64,000 bases of DNA from an uncultured bacterium (GCA_949297805.1 CASFTG010000001.1:824999-888998), one strand, 5' to 3'; numbered from the stretch's first letter, positions 1 to 8,842 are shown. Notes: a model not told the origin generated them from the letters alone. Translations and numbers: made by a program.

Positions 1-207
1 CTTAGTGATGATAGAGGGAAGAGTAAGGCAAAAGTCTCGCTTCAGCTCCTCGCGGAAAGAAAGCGAGACATCGGTCATCTTGTCGAAATCGAGGACCCCT
101 TTGCCGTATATCCAGCCGAAAACCTGCTTGGCCCGGAATTTGCTTTGGCCCCGGGCGAGGAAGCAGTCGGTCATCCTTTCAAGGGAATAGCCGAGGAGGT
201 TTTCCAT
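1..207 (-). CDS. rlmN: RlmN N-terminus (23S rRNA/tRNA adenine-C2 methyltransferase), cut by left edge
   Basis: Translating the minus strand from the ATG at 207 gives about 69 residues that match the RlmN N-terminal HhH-like domain, including a KFRAKQVFGWIYGKGV stretch followed by FDKMTDVS. RlmN is a radical-SAM enzyme that methylates A2503 of 23S rRNA and A37 of some tRNAs. The CxxxCxxC cluster and catalytic cysteines would lie outside the window. A GTAGGAGGAA Shine-Dalgarno at 211-220 fixes the start. It sits directly downstream of the RsmB-like gene, the usual Firmicutes order. The family call rests on the N-terminal domain only. Confidence 0.85.
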   Translation of the reverse strand, partial: MENLLGYSLERMTDCFLARGQSKFRAKQVFGWIYGKGVLDFDKMTDVSLSFREELKRDFCLTLPSIITK

Positions 208-216
208 TTTTTCCTC

Positions 217-1542
217 CTACTTGGCGGATGCGCAGTGGACGGGCTCAGTGGTTAAGGCGTTCATCTCGCCGAAAGGAACGGCGATCGAGGCGACTTTGGG
301 CCCGAGCGAGAGTTTAGCGTAATAGGCGGCGCAGCCATATTCGTCATAGGGGAAGTGCTGCTTCTCCTCGACGAGGGTGAATTCTGGATGCTTAGAGAGG
401 AATTCGGCGACGGTGTTATGGCCTTCTTTCTTCGAAATGGTGAGGACGCAATAGATGAGGGTCCCGCCCTCTTCGACGTAGGCGGCGCAGCCTTCTAAGG
501 CTTTGGCTTGATTGGCGATAACCTCGTCCATCTTGTCTTTATCGTAATGGAGGAAGAAATCCGGGGTGGTCGGGACGGCATCGAAATCGGTCGATTCCGG
601 CAGGCAACACACCAGTTCGGCCTTCGAGGAGATATAAGCTTCCATCGAAGTCGGATCGGCGACCGAGAAGAGGTTGATATTGCGAAGCCCTAATTGCTTG
701 ATAAGCCGCTTGGCTTCCAATAGATCATCTTCATTCGGGGTGGCGATGTTAACCGGGACCTCGTTTAGGTAAGAGGAAATGACCTCCTTATCGGCCCCGC
801 CATTGGACTTCCCGCAATATAGGACGACCGAGGCCGGGGCGACGACTTTGTTGTCATCTAATAGTTTCTTGACGATCGGCCGGATCTCGAAGGCGTGGCG
901 GTCTTTGATTTGCTCATAGGTCCTTAGAGCCGCTTTGCCCGAATAGGCATAGACATCAGGAACCGAAGTGGCGGCGAAATCGGGATTGTTCCGAAGTTCG
1001 TCGGCCTCCGGGACCGAGCGGAGCCGCACATAAGGCTGATAGGGCCGGGCGAACCGCTTGATGGTCTTGTACGTATTCGAATACCCGAAATGGTGCATGA
1101 TCTTCAAAGCCCAAATGGGAACGTTATAACGGAGGGAAAGATATTCAAGCGAGGAATGGTCGATGCCTTCCGGGATATAGGACTCGGCATGGCCGGCTTT
1201 TTCCAATAAAGGGAGGCAGAGGGCGTATTTCTCTTCCCCGATGGCTTCCTTGAACTCGGCGTCGATTTCTTCTTGCGGGAAATGACGGAAATAAAAATCA
1301 TTGGCCAAAACCAAAGATAGGAGTTCCTTGTCGGCGTCCTCTAATCCTTCGATCGAGCCGAAGAGCTTGGTGAACAAGATGTCATGACGGAGTTCGCAGC
1401 CAACGAGCCCGGCCACTTCCTTCCGGAGGGGACGGAGTTCGACGTTTTTCTGGAACATCGCCTTCAAAGCCTCACCAAAATAGAGGCGGTCGGCTTTGAC
1501 GCTGTGCAGGATCTGCAGAGCCAATTCAAATTCTTTACGCAT
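217..1542 (-). CDS. RsmB-like protein with degenerate methyltransferase motifs
   Basis: A 441-residue protein in the position of RsmB (16S rRNA m5C967 methyltransferase) in a priA-rsmB-rlmN type cluster. Residues 1-130 look like the NusB-type RNA-binding domain, and the C-terminal half follows the Rossmann methyltransferase layout. The expected SAM motif I, DAPCSG motif IV and the TC dipeptide of motif VI are not seen. The equivalent stretches read VVLYCGKSNGG (239-249), VCCLPESTD (311-319) and LIYCVLTIS (362-370). The catalytic cysteine position appears to be leucine. It may be an RNA-binding or structural relic of RsmB, or a diverged enzyme using Cys365. The start at 1542 has an AGGAGG site ten bases upstream. 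The family call is an inference from layout and context. Confidence 0.6.
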   Translation of the reverse strand: MRKEFELALQILHSVKADRLYFGEALKAMFQKNVELRPLRKEVAGLVGCELRHDILFTKLFGSIEGLEDADKELLSLVLANDFYFRHFPQEEIDAEFKEAIGEEKYALCLPLLEKAGHAESYIPEGIDHSSLEYLSLRYNVPIWALKIMHHFGYSNTYKTIKRFARPYQPYVRLRSVPEADELRNNPDFAATSVPDVYAYSGKAALRTYEQIKDRHAFEIRPIVKKLLDDNKVVAPASVVLYCGKSNGGADKEVISSYLNEVPVNIATPNEDDLLEAKRLIKQLGLRNINLFSVADPTSMEAYISSKAELVCCLPESTDFDAVPTTPDFFLHYDKDKMDEVIANQAKALEGCAAYVEEGGTLIYCVLTISKKEGHNTVAEFLSKHPEFTLVEEKQHFPYDEYGCAAYYAKLSLGPKVASIAVPFGEMNALTTEPVHCASAK

Positions 1543-1556
1543 GGGGTGGAATCCTC

Positions 1557-2099
1557 CTATTTGCCTTTCTTGGCCAATTCCTCTTCGAAGCCGGCGAAGG
1601 CGTTGCCGAGGAATATCTGGTTGGGGTCATTGGGGTCGAGGTCGGCCCGATCGGCCGGGTTGGGGGCGTCGTGGTCATGGCCGCAACCGCAATCGTCCTC
1701 CTCTTCCTCCTCTTCGCCATAGGAGAAGGAGACATCGGCCTCCTTGATGTTGTCCTCGGCGAGGTAACGGGGATATTGGTCGTTGAGCTTCTCATAACGG
1801 GAGCTGGAATCGAAGTATTCGAATTCCAATTCGACGTTGATCGAGAAAAGCGACAACGTATCAAGCAGATAATGGGCGGCTTCGTGTTCCCGCTGTTTGA
1901 ACTCCTTGGGGGCCCGGACGATGACGAGGGTATTCCAGCTCGTCTGCTCGGCCCCGGCGTGGAAAATCATCGAATTGGGGGCGAAGAAATTAATCGCCGA
2001 TTCGGGGACGGCGTAAATATCGGCTAACTTGGCCGTATGGTCTTTGGAGTAATGGCCGACCACGAATTGGTCAAGGCCGAGGATGGAGATAGTGATCAT
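1557..2099 (-). CDS. Unknown acidic protein with Cys/His cluster
   Basis: I do not recognise this 180-residue protein. The N-terminal 110 residues look like a compact alpha/beta fold. Residues 127-145 carry a run of glutamates followed by DDCGCGHDHD, a likely metal-binding patch, then a proline/aspartate-rich linker and a short amphipathic C-terminus. No signal peptide or membrane segment is visible. It lies between priA and the RsmB-like gene, where other Firmicutes carry def and fmt, so it is probably co-transcribed with them. A TATACT box lies 19 bases upstream of the ATG and no strong Shine-Dalgarno is seen. Confidence 0.7.
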   Translation of the reverse strand: MITISILGLDQFVVGHYSKDHTAKLADIYAVPESAINFFAPNSMIFHAGAEQTSWNTLVIVRAPKEFKQREHEAAHYLLDTLSLFSINVELEFEYFDSSSRYEKLNDQYPRYLAEDNIKEADVSFSYGEEEEEEDDCGCGHDHDAPNPADRADLDPNDPNQIFLGNAFAGFEEELAKKGK

Positions 2100-2148
2100 A
2101 TATAGCTTCCGGAAAAGAAGTATAAACCATAAATGGTTTTACTTACAA

Positions 2149-4350
2149 TCAATAATCAAGCGGGTCGACGTCGATATAGAGGCGGACCCCGCCTTTGCCC
2201 GAGAGGGTTTCAATCAATTTCTTCAAATAAGGTTTGATCTCCTTCCCGTCCTTGAACTTGACTAAGAGTTCCCGCCGATAAAGGCCGCCTTCAAGTTCGA
2301 AATAAGGGATTAAGGGGCCGAGGACATCAACCCCAGGGAAGGCTTTGTTCATAATGGTGGCTTTAATGGCCCCGGCCGCCTCGATGGCCTTTTCTTGTTT
2401 GGCTGAGCCAATAATCAAATTCGCCAAATGGCAATAAGGCGGGTAATGGCCGGCTTTCCGATTTTGCATCTCGACTAGAAAGAAAGCGTCGTAATCCTGC
2501 TTCGCCCCTAAGGTAATGGCCGGATTAGTCGGATTGAAAGTCTGGATGATGGCCTCGCCGCTCGTCTGGCCGCGTCCCGCCCGCCCTACCGCCTGGGCAA
2601 TTAGGGAGAAAGAGGATTCGCTGGCCCGAAAAGAGGGGATCGATAAGCCGACGTCAGCGAGCAGCACCCCAACCAAGGTACATAACGGGAAATCATGCCC
2701 TTTCGCGATCATCTGGGTTCCAACCAAGATATCGTATTCCCCGCCTTTCATCTTAAAGGTGATGTCCTCGGCCTCGTCTTTGATCCGCGAGACGTCGCTA
2801 TCTAACCTAGCGATCCGAGCCGACGGGAATAATTCGGCGAGGTATTTGCAGACTCTTTCCGTCCCATAGCCGGCTCTTGCGATATTAGGTGAGCCGCATT
2901 CGGGGCAATGTCCGTCAAAGGGGGCGACGTAACCACAGTGATGGCATTTAAGCATCATGTCGGCTTTATGGAGGGTCAGATGGGAACCGCAGCTCGGGCA
3001 GACGAAAACATAGCCGCAGGAGCCGCAGGTGGAATAAAAGGCATAACCCCTTCGGTTTAAAAGCAATATCGTCTGCTCGCCTTTATTCAACCGGTCCTTG
3101 ATCTTCTCGATGAGTTTTTTGGAAAACATCCGGGCCGAGGGCAAAAGGTTAGCCGGGCGGGATAAATCGATGATCGAGGTCGTGGGCAAGGGCTTGGCGT
3201 TGACCCGGCTATCGAGCCGGCAGAAGCCATACTTCCCGGCCTCGGCTTTGGCCCGGGTTTCTAAAGTCGGGGTCGCCGAGCCTAAAACCACCTTAGCCCC
3301 GCTTTGCCGGCCCCGGAGGATCGCCACTTCTCGCGCATGGTAATAAGGGGCGCTATCTTGCTTATACGATTCGACATGCTCCTCGTCGAGGATGATGAGC
3401 CCGATGTTGTCTAAAGGGGCGAAGACAGCACTTCTAGCCCCGACGACGACTTTGGCCTCCCCTTTGGCGATCCGGCGGTATTCATCGTATTTCTCGGCTG
3501 GGGTAAGCGAAGAATGAAGGATCGCCACCTCCTTCCCAAAACGGGAGAGGAAATACCGAACCATCGCTGGGGTCAGCGAGATCTCCGGGACCAACATAAG
3601 GATGGTTTTGCCTTGCTCCAAATAGAATGAGGAGAGATGGAGATAGACCTCGGTCTTCCCTGACCCAGTGACCCCTTGAAGTAAATAGACTTCCTTGTCG
3701 CCAGAAGTGATCTTTTCAAAAACCGCTTGCTGGGCGCTAGTTAAGGGGAAGGGTTCGGTTCGGGGGACCTCGGTTAGCTGCAAACGGTTGATTTCTTCTT
3801 TAAAAACGCGCAAATACCCCTTATCTATGAGGGCTTTTACGATTGACGGGCTCCCGGCTTCCTTCTTTTTGCAGCGTTTTCTCTCTTTCAATAACCGAAC
3901 CGATTCGATTTGTTTCGGGGTCAAACCTTCCTCATCTTCTTTCAGCAATTCGACGTAGGTTTCATAGGCGACCTTTGGCCCCTTAAGCGAGCTTCTTGCC
4001 GGTTTTAAAGAAGAAGGCAGCATCGCCTGCAATAAGGAGACCCGGGGGCAAAGGTAATAGGTGGCCAAAGCATCGGAAAGAGCCAAAAGGTCGGGCTTTA
4101 AAAGACATTCGCTATCTAAGACCGAATCGATCCAGGCGATGGGATAGCCTTTCCTTTCCTCTAATTCAGCCTGACTTAATTTGGTCGGAGTGACCTTGGT
4201 CACGAAGCCGACTAAAGGCTTAGGGTTATTGCCAAAATGGATCAAGACCCGAAAACCGACCTCGACCTTAACTTCATCATCGCAAAGATAATCAAAGGGC
4301 CGGTCAAGGGAAGACGCGGGGAGTTCAAGCAAAACCTCGAGCAGCTGCAT
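2149..4350 (-). CDS. priA: Primosomal helicase PriA (replication restart)
   Basis: A 733-residue superfamily 2 helicase that reloads the replicative helicase at stalled forks. Visible are Walker A (VTGSGKTEVYL), a DEEH Walker B box, GSATPTLE, and eight cysteines as paired CxxC motifs typical of the PriA zinc-binding region. The N-terminal 3'-DNA-binding domain and the C-terminal domain are present, and the length is normal for Firmicutes. There is no Shine-Dalgarno. A TACAAT box ends six bases before the ATG, so translation is probably leaderless. gmk ends only 14 bases upstream, so priA can be read from gmk as well as from its own promoter. Confidence 0.96.
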   Translation of the reverse strand: MQLLEVLLELPASSLDRPFDYLCDDEVKVEVGFRVLIHFGNNPKPLVGFVTKVTPTKLSQAELEERKGYPIAWIDSVLDSECLLKPDLLALSDALATYYLCPRVSLLQAMLPSSLKPARSSLKGPKVAYETYVELLKEDEEGLTPKQIESVRLLKERKRCKKKEAGSPSIVKALIDKGYLRVFKEEINRLQLTEVPRTEPFPLTSAQQAVFEKITSGDKEVYLLQGVTGSGKTEVYLHLSSFYLEQGKTILMLVPEISLTPAMVRYFLSRFGKEVAILHSSLTPAEKYDEYRRIAKGEAKVVVGARSAVFAPLDNIGLIILDEEHVESYKQDSAPYYHAREVAILRGRQSGAKVVLGSATPTLETRAKAEAGKYGFCRLDSRVNAKPLPTTSIIDLSRPANLLPSARMFSKKLIEKIKDRLNKGEQTILLLNRRGYAFYSTCGSCGYVFVCPSCGSHLTLHKADMMLKCHHCGYVAPFDGHCPECGSPNIARAGYGTERVCKYLAELFPSARIARLDSDVSRIKDEAEDITFKMKGGEYDILVGTQMIAKGHDFPLCTLVGVLLADVGLSIPSFRASESSFSLIAQAVGRAGRGQTSGEAIIQTFNPTNPAITLGAKQDYDAFFLVEMQNRKAGHYPPYCHLANLIIGSAKQEKAIEAAGAIKATIMNKAFPGVDVLGPLIPYFELEGGLYRRELLVKFKDGKEIKPYLKKLIETLSGKGGVRLYIDVDPLDY

Positions 4351-4356
4351 GAGGGT

Positions 4357-4362
4357 ATTGTA
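4357..4362 (-). promoter_or_regulatory. -10 box for leaderless priA
   Basis: Minus-strand TACAAT with six bases (ACCCTC) before the priA ATG. Transcription would begin at or next to the start codon. No clear -35 hexamer is seen at 17 bases. Confidence 0.55.
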
Positions 4363-4364
4363 AA

Positions 4365-4931
4365 CTACTTAGCGGCGTTTTTGATGATAGAGGCGATCTC
4401 GGCGGCGGCTCTTTCGACTGAATCGTTTAAGACGACGTGGGCATAGAGATGGGACATGGTTAGTTCCGACCGGGCTTTCTCAAGCCTTTCGGCGATCGCT
4501 TCCTCACTTTCGGTCTTTCTCCCTCTGATCCGGTCCTCTAGTTCCTTAATCGAAGGGGGCATGAGGAAAATCGATAAGGCATCGGGGCATTGCTCTAAGA
4601 CCTTCATCGTCCCCGAAACCTCGATCTCGAGCAGGACGTTCTTGCCCTCTTCCCGCATCTTCTCGACTTTATCCTTCGGGGTCCCATAGCAATTGCCGAC
4701 GAATTCGGCGTGCTCTAAAAGGTTTCCTTCCTCAAGGTTCTTCTCAAATTCCTCGCGGGAGACGAAATAATACTCTCTCCCATTGACCTCGCCGGGCCGG
4801 ATGGGGCGGGTGGTCATGGAGACCGAATAAAAAAGGTTCAGACTCGGGTCCTTCATCAGTTCCTTCCGAACCGTCCCTTTCCCGACCCCGGAGGGACCGG
4901 AGAGAATGATTAGCAACCCTTTACGTACCAT
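4365..4931 (-). CDS. gmk: Guanylate kinase
   Basis: A 188-residue cytoplasmic kinase that phosphorylates GMP to GDP using ATP. The P-loop GPSGVGKGTV is at residues 11-20, followed by the GMP-binding TRPIRPGEVNGREYYF segment and the lid region. The length is normal for bacterial Gmk. It sits immediately upstream of priA on the same strand; Gmk-(RpoZ)-PriA order is common in Firmicutes. The sequence before the ATG is AT-rich (TATTAATATT) and lacks a strong Shine-Dalgarno. Confidence 0.97.
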   Translation of the reverse strand: MVRKGLLIILSGPSGVGKGTVRKELMKDPSLNLFYSVSMTTRPIRPGEVNGREYYFVSREEFEKNLEEGNLLEHAEFVGNCYGTPKDKVEKMREEGKNVLLEIEVSGTMKVLEQCPDALSIFLMPPSIKELEDRIRGRKTESEEAIAERLEKARSELTMSHLYAHVVLNDSVERAAAEIASIIKNAAK

Positions 4932-4995
4932 AATATAAGGGGAATATTAATACGGCTTAAAAGCGATAATCAAGGTTTTATCCCTAAAAATGGGT

Positions 4996-5018
4996 AAAAA
5001 GGGCAGGTTGCCCTGCCC
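4996..5018 (-). terminator. Rho-independent terminator of the OB-fold lipoprotein gene
   Basis: On the minus strand GGGCAGG, a GCAA tetraloop, CCTGCCC and then TTTTT. A perfect 7-bp stem 22 bases after the stop codon of the 5041-7173 gene. Confidence 0.9.
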
Positions 5019-5040
5019 TAGATTCGATTAGTTAGAAGAA

Positions 5041-7173
5041 TTACTTCGAAGGGAAGTTGTTGCGGTTGATGACGGTGGTCCCGTCAGCGGTCGTTAAGGA
5101 GAAGAGGCAGCCTTTGAGCCCGCTGTTATTCCAGTTGCAGGGGGCAAAGACGATGTCGACCGTCTGATCGAGATAATCCTCGAGCCAACTATATCCTCCG
5201 CCTCCAGAATAGAGTTGGGTACTGGACTCTCCTTGATTAATATAGAAGTTCGAATAATAAGCGGTTACCACTCCGGTTATGGTGACATCCTCAAGCACAT
5301 AGGCTTTGGCCGTTTCGGCTAAAGCGTCGCTGGAAGCGAGGATTTCGGCTAAGGTTTTGCCGGTGATGAAGGAGGAGGAAGGATAAGTGCCGTCGCCATA
5401 TTCCGAAACGGTAATTTCGGCATCATAAAGCTTAATTTGGGTATTCGTGCCGTTTTTGCCGTTGAAGCCACGGGTCGCTTTGACGATGACGGTATCGCCG
5501 ATGTCAAAGGTGCCGTCGAAAACATCGTGGCCACCGAGGACCTCCGTCGCGATAACCCCGGTTTCGTCGATCAAATAGAACCCGTTCTTATTGACTAAGC
5601 CCGGGCCGACCACGCCTTTGACGGTGAGTTCATCGCCATCTTTGGCCTCGATGGCCTGCTTGACGGTGATGGTCTCAACCGCCGCCGCTTCCCGAGCATC
5701 GACGGTTACGGTCGCCGAGTAATCAGTTTGCCCAGCGAGGGAGCCGGTGATGGTGACGGTAACCGATTTGTTCTTGCTCGGATCGACATGGAAGACGGTT
5801 TTGCCCTCCTCGTCGGCAAACCAAACGGCCGAAGTGTCATCGGAAGCATAGGCGAGGGTCGCATTGTTGATGCCTAAGATCTCAGAACTGACCGAAGTCA
5901 CCAATTCTTTGGCCGGATCGTCCCCATAGGTCCCGGTGAATTGGGGAATTCCATAATACTCAACGGCGAATTTCGGGGCGTCGGCCAAGTCGAAGGCGAA
6001 CGGCTCATCGCTCACCTTGACCGGCAGCAAGCGCCAGACTCCGCCAGTCGAGCTCATCTTGGCGTTCAGGGCAACAAAGTAGAGATTGACGATCTTCCCA
6101 TCATATTCGTCAAGCCAAGCGAAGTCTTTGCCGTTGGCTTGGGTGTAGGTGTAGGAGCCAGTATTCTGATCAAGATCGAGAAGGTAATAATTGGTATAGC
6201 CGGTGCCTTCCCGTTTATCGATGTAGGTCGGCGCTTTGTAAAGAATCGAGGTGATATCATCGCTTAAATCCGAGGTGACAACATCCCGGACGGTGGTTTC
6301 GACCGCAACGGAATCATAATCGAAGCCGCTTCCCGCCTTATGATCGACCAAAACGCAATCGGTGATCTGATGGCATCCAAGATAGCCGAATTTGTCGGCG
6401 CTGGTTTGCTCATCCTCGAGGATCCAGTGGTCTTTCTTCCCGACCAAAGTGACTTCCTCTCCCTCTTCGACTTGGGCCGAGAGGCGGGAATCATAGATAT
6501 AGATCGAAGCCGTCTTATCGGCCAACATAAAGCCGATTTCCGACAGGTTGATGTTATAGGTGAAGCGGAGAACCGTCCCTTTGACCTTGACATATTCCCC
6601 GTCGGCGACTTTCCGCGCCTCGGCGAGGCTGGTCAATTGGTAATCGTCGGGGTTGATTTCCTCCTCGCTTGATTGGGAGACGAAATCGAGAAGATAGCCC
6701 GGATCGAATTCATAGGTGCCCTTATAGTTCTTGACCTGGCCCTTGAACAGAACCAAATCGCCTTCTTCAGGGGCTTCAGGCAATTTGTCGAAGTAAGTGT
6801 CGTCTTCCCCGTGCACCCCATAGCATTCGAAGGTCCCGGTATCGTCGCTGATGACCATTTGGCCATAGGTCGGATTGGTGATCTCTTTGACCGTGGCCGC
6901 AACGTAATAGGTCTCGGCCGATTTTTCGCCATCGGCGACGGTCGCCCCGACGGCGTTAAGCTCAGCGCAGGTCGAAAGCTCGTATTTTTTCCATTCGGCG
7001 GGGATGCCGTCGTCTTCCTCGCTGCTGGTTGGGGACGAGGAAGTTGGGGTTGAGGTTTCCGATGGGGTCTCGGATTCAGACGGGCTAGCCGACTGACTTG
7101 AGGTGGTGGTAGGACCGCAGCCGGCTAGTAGCAAGGCCGCCGCGAACCCGTAGAAAAGGCTCTTGGTTTTCAT
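5041..7173 (-). CDS. Large surface lipoprotein with repeated OB-fold-like modules
   Basis: A 710-residue lipoprotein. The signal peptide ends in the lipobox LLAGC (Cys19), followed by a Ser/Thr/Pro linker to about residue 55. The rest looks modular. Stretches around 60-165, 170-275, 495-590 and 600-705 each contain a pattern like VKGTV...FYLIDETG...V..GD.V.VKA, resembling the OB-fold domains found in extracellular nucleases and surface proteins of gut bacteria. A bacterial Ig-like segment lies near 405-490. No nuclease catalytic motif is seen, so the role is unknown, perhaps ligand or nucleic-acid binding at the cell surface. A GGAGGG site five bases before the ATG supports the start. The gene is monocistronic between its own promoter and terminator. 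Confidence 0.8.
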   Translation of the reverse strand: MKTKSLFYGFAAALLLAGCGPTTTSSQSASPSESETPSETSTPTSSSPTSSEEDDGIPAEWKKYELSTCAELNAVGATVADGEKSAETYYVAATVKEITNPTYGQMVISDDTGTFECYGVHGEDDTYFDKLPEAPEEGDLVLFKGQVKNYKGTYEFDPGYLLDFVSQSSEEEINPDDYQLTSLAEARKVADGEYVKVKGTVLRFTYNINLSEIGFMLADKTASIYIYDSRLSAQVEEGEEVTLVGKKDHWILEDEQTSADKFGYLGCHQITDCVLVDHKAGSGFDYDSVAVETTVRDVVTSDLSDDITSILYKAPTYIDKREGTGYTNYYLLDLDQNTGSYTYTQANGKDFAWLDEYDGKIVNLYFVALNAKMSSTGGVWRLLPVKVSDEPFAFDLADAPKFAVEYYGIPQFTGTYGDDPAKELVTSVSSEILGINNATLAYASDDTSAVWFADEEGKTVFHVDPSKNKSVTVTITGSLAGQTDYSATVTVDAREAAAVETITVKQAIEAKDGDELTVKGVVGPGLVNKNGFYLIDETGVIATEVLGGHDVFDGTFDIGDTVIVKATRGFNGKNGTNTQIKLYDAEITVSEYGDGTYPSSSFITGKTLAEILASSDALAETAKAYVLEDVTITGVVTAYYSNFYINQGESSTQLYSGGGGYSWLEDYLDQTVDIVFAPCNWNNSGLKGCLFSLTTADGTTVINRNNFPSK

Positions 7174-7187
7174 AAACCCTCCATAAC

Positions 7188-7205
7188 GGCACCCCTCTTG
7201 GTGCC
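7188..7205 (-). other. Small hairpin in the lipoprotein 5' leader
   Basis: Minus-strand GGCACC, six-base loop, GGTGCC between the predicted promoter and the Shine-Dalgarno of the lipoprotein gene. It could stabilise the mRNA or modulate initiation; no riboswitch class is recognised. Confidence 0.45.
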
Positions 7206-7209
7206 ATTT

Positions 7210-7239
7210 ATCTTAACCCCCCCCTAACATTCTTTTCAA
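7210..7239 (-). promoter_or_regulatory. Promoter of the OB-fold lipoprotein gene
   Basis: Minus-strand -35 TTGAAA (7239-7234), an 18-base spacer containing a run of eight G, and -10 TAAGAT (7215-7210). The G-run in the spacer could vary in length by slippage. Confidence 0.55.
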
Positions 7240-7295
7240 CCCTCAATGCACGAAAAAACGCTTGGCCGAAAAGAGCGCAAAATCCGGATATCATG

Positions 7296-8144
7296 TTATT
7301 TATCTTCGACTTCGATTCGGCAATTGCAGGGATATTTACTGTCTTGGGTGAGTATTATCTTCGTCGGTTTGGCGAGTTTTATGAGGCCGCGGCAGGGATT
7401 CTTGATGGAGATTATCTCCCCGGAGATGGTTGCTTCGACATCGCTATATTCAAAAGCCAGGTCGGCCCCTTCGAAGACGCAGTCGATGAGCTTCAGGTTC
7501 TGACAATAGCAGAAAGGCTGGGTCCCTTTGATATGGCAATTGATGAGGGTGAGCCCATCAGAATACCAAGCGAGGTATTCACCATCGATATAAGAGTCTT
7601 TCACCACCACGTTATGGCTATGCCAGAAGCAGTCCTTGGTATGGAATTCGGAATCGGTTATCTCAACGTCCTTGGTGTATTGGAATGCGTACTTCCCAGT
7701 GAAATGGAGGTTGTTCGCTTTGACATTGGTCGCCTCAAGGAAAGCGTATTCCGATTCGATCTTGGAATCGTTTATCGCCAAGCCATGCGACTTCCAGCCG
7801 AATTCAGGGGAAAGGACTTCAAGCGTATCCAGATGAATATCCTGGCATTCGCGAATGGCCTTGATCCCGAACATATGGGTATGCTCAATGTCGATATGTT
7901 GGCTATACCAGATGGCCGCCCGGCAATTGGGGGTCAATTCGCTGTCTTTGATCTTTAATCCGTCGACATGCCAAAAAGGATAACGGAGATCCATATAGCA
8001 ATGGGCGAGAACAACATTGCTTGCTTCCTTTAAGGCCGACTCCCCGTCTTCTTTTCCTTCGAAACGGCAGCCGATGAGTTCGATATCCTTTTCCCCATAA
8101 AGGTCGCGTTCATGAGGGAAGGTTTGATTCTTGATGGTCTTCAT
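7296..8144 (-). CDS. DUF3737 right-handed beta-helix protein
   Basis: A 282-residue cytoplasmic-looking protein made of short degenerate repeats such as LKIKDSEL, VEITDSEF, VVVKDSYI and LKLIDCVF, the pattern of a parallel beta-helix. It matches the DUF3737 family (hydrogenase/pyruvate-ferredoxin-type misannotation is common; the actual function is unknown). Length and a characteristic N-terminus (MKTIKNQTFPHERDLYG) fit the family. The ATG lies one base after the stop codon of the exonuclease gene, so the two are translationally coupled. Confidence 0.82.
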   Translation of the reverse strand: MKTIKNQTFPHERDLYGEKDIELIGCRFEGKEDGESALKEASNVVLAHCYMDLRYPFWHVDGLKIKDSELTPNCRAAIWYSQHIDIEHTHMFGIKAIRECQDIHLDTLEVLSPEFGWKSHGLAINDSKIESEYAFLEATNVKANNLHFTGKYAFQYTKDVEITDSEFHTKDCFWHSHNVVVKDSYIDGEYLAWYSDGLTLINCHIKGTQPFCYCQNLKLIDCVFEGADLAFEYSDVEATISGEIISIKNPCRGLIKLAKPTKIILTQDSKYPCNCRIEVEDK

Positions 8145-8145
8145 A

Positions 8146-8766
8146 TTAACGGTATTTCCACCACGGATAGGGGCTTTTCTTCTTCACCTTGGGTTTGGCG
8201 GTTTTAACGATCGGCAATAAGCAGGCGAAGATCTTGCCGCAGGTCAAAGCATCGTCTAAGGCCCGATGGGCGTTCTCGTTGACTAAGCCGAAATGGGCGG
8301 CGACGTCATTTTGCTTATTCGATTCCAAGCTCAAATAAGAACGGGAGATGGCCATCGTGTCATAGGAACGGAGGTCGCAGTCATAGCCATGGCGTTTGAA
8401 CATGACGAGCAAGAAGCCTAAATCGAACTTGGCGTTATGGGCGACTAGAGGGATGTTTCCCATCATGGCCTCGCCTAAGAAGTCGGCGAACTGGGCGGCC
8501 GCTTGCTCATCGTTTGGCGCATCCTCAACCATGGCGTCGGTGATGCCGTTAACCGAAGAGGCGGCCGGGGAGATGAGCATGCCGGGGTTGACTAAGGTGC
8601 CAAAGGTCTTGACCGGTACCCCATTCTCGAAATAGACCGCCCCGATCTCGATGATCCGATCGTTGAAGTTCGAAAAACCAGTGGTCTCGAAATCAAAGGC
8701 GATATAACGGGAAAGGACTATGTCGGCTTTCTCGGGGGTGATGGTCAATAAGGTGGTGGTGTTCAT
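8146..8766 (-). CDS. DnaQ-like 3'-5' exonuclease (DEDDh)
   Basis: A 206-residue DEDD-family exonuclease. Motif I FDFETTG, motif II HNAKFDLGFL and motif III HRALDDALTC carry the four acidic residues and the catalytic histidine. It resembles the stand-alone Pol III epsilon-type exonucleases of Firmicutes that act in DNA or RNA end processing. A longer reading frame reaches 8811, but the ATG at 8766 is preferred because a TACAAT -10 box lies nine bases upstream and the extra 15 residues are unlike the family. The C-terminus is short and basic (KKKSPYPWWKYR). Confidence 0.88.
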   Translation of the reverse strand: MNTTTLLTITPEKADIVLSRYIAFDFETTGFSNFNDRIIEIGAVYFENGVPVKTFGTLVNPGMLISPAASSVNGITDAMVEDAPNDEQAAAQFADFLGEAMMGNIPLVAHNAKFDLGFLLVMFKRHGYDCDLRSYDTMAISRSYLSLESNKQNDVAAHFGLVNENAHRALDDALTCGKIFACLLPIVKTAKPKVKKKSPYPWWKYR

Positions 8767-8775
8767 AGCCCGTTT

Positions 8776-8781
8776 ATTGTA
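8776..8781 (-). promoter_or_regulatory. -10 box for the leaderless exonuclease gene
   Basis: Minus-strand TACAAT nine bases before the ATG at 8766, with no Shine-Dalgarno between them. It lies about 50 bp from the divergent rqcH promoter. Confidence 0.55.
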
Positions 8782-8827
8782 ACGGCGAGGGCCGGCCCTT
8801 TCCATATCCACGCTTAACGGATTAGGT

Positions 8828-8833
8828 TATAAT
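8828..8833 (+). promoter_or_regulatory. -10 box for leaderless rqcH
   Basis: A perfect TATAAT followed by CGCCCCGAT and then ATG. The same TATAATCGCCCCGAT context recurs at 13202 before another gene. Expected transcription start is within about 0-4 bases of the ATG. Confidence 0.65.
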
Positions 8834-8842
8834 CGCCCCGAT

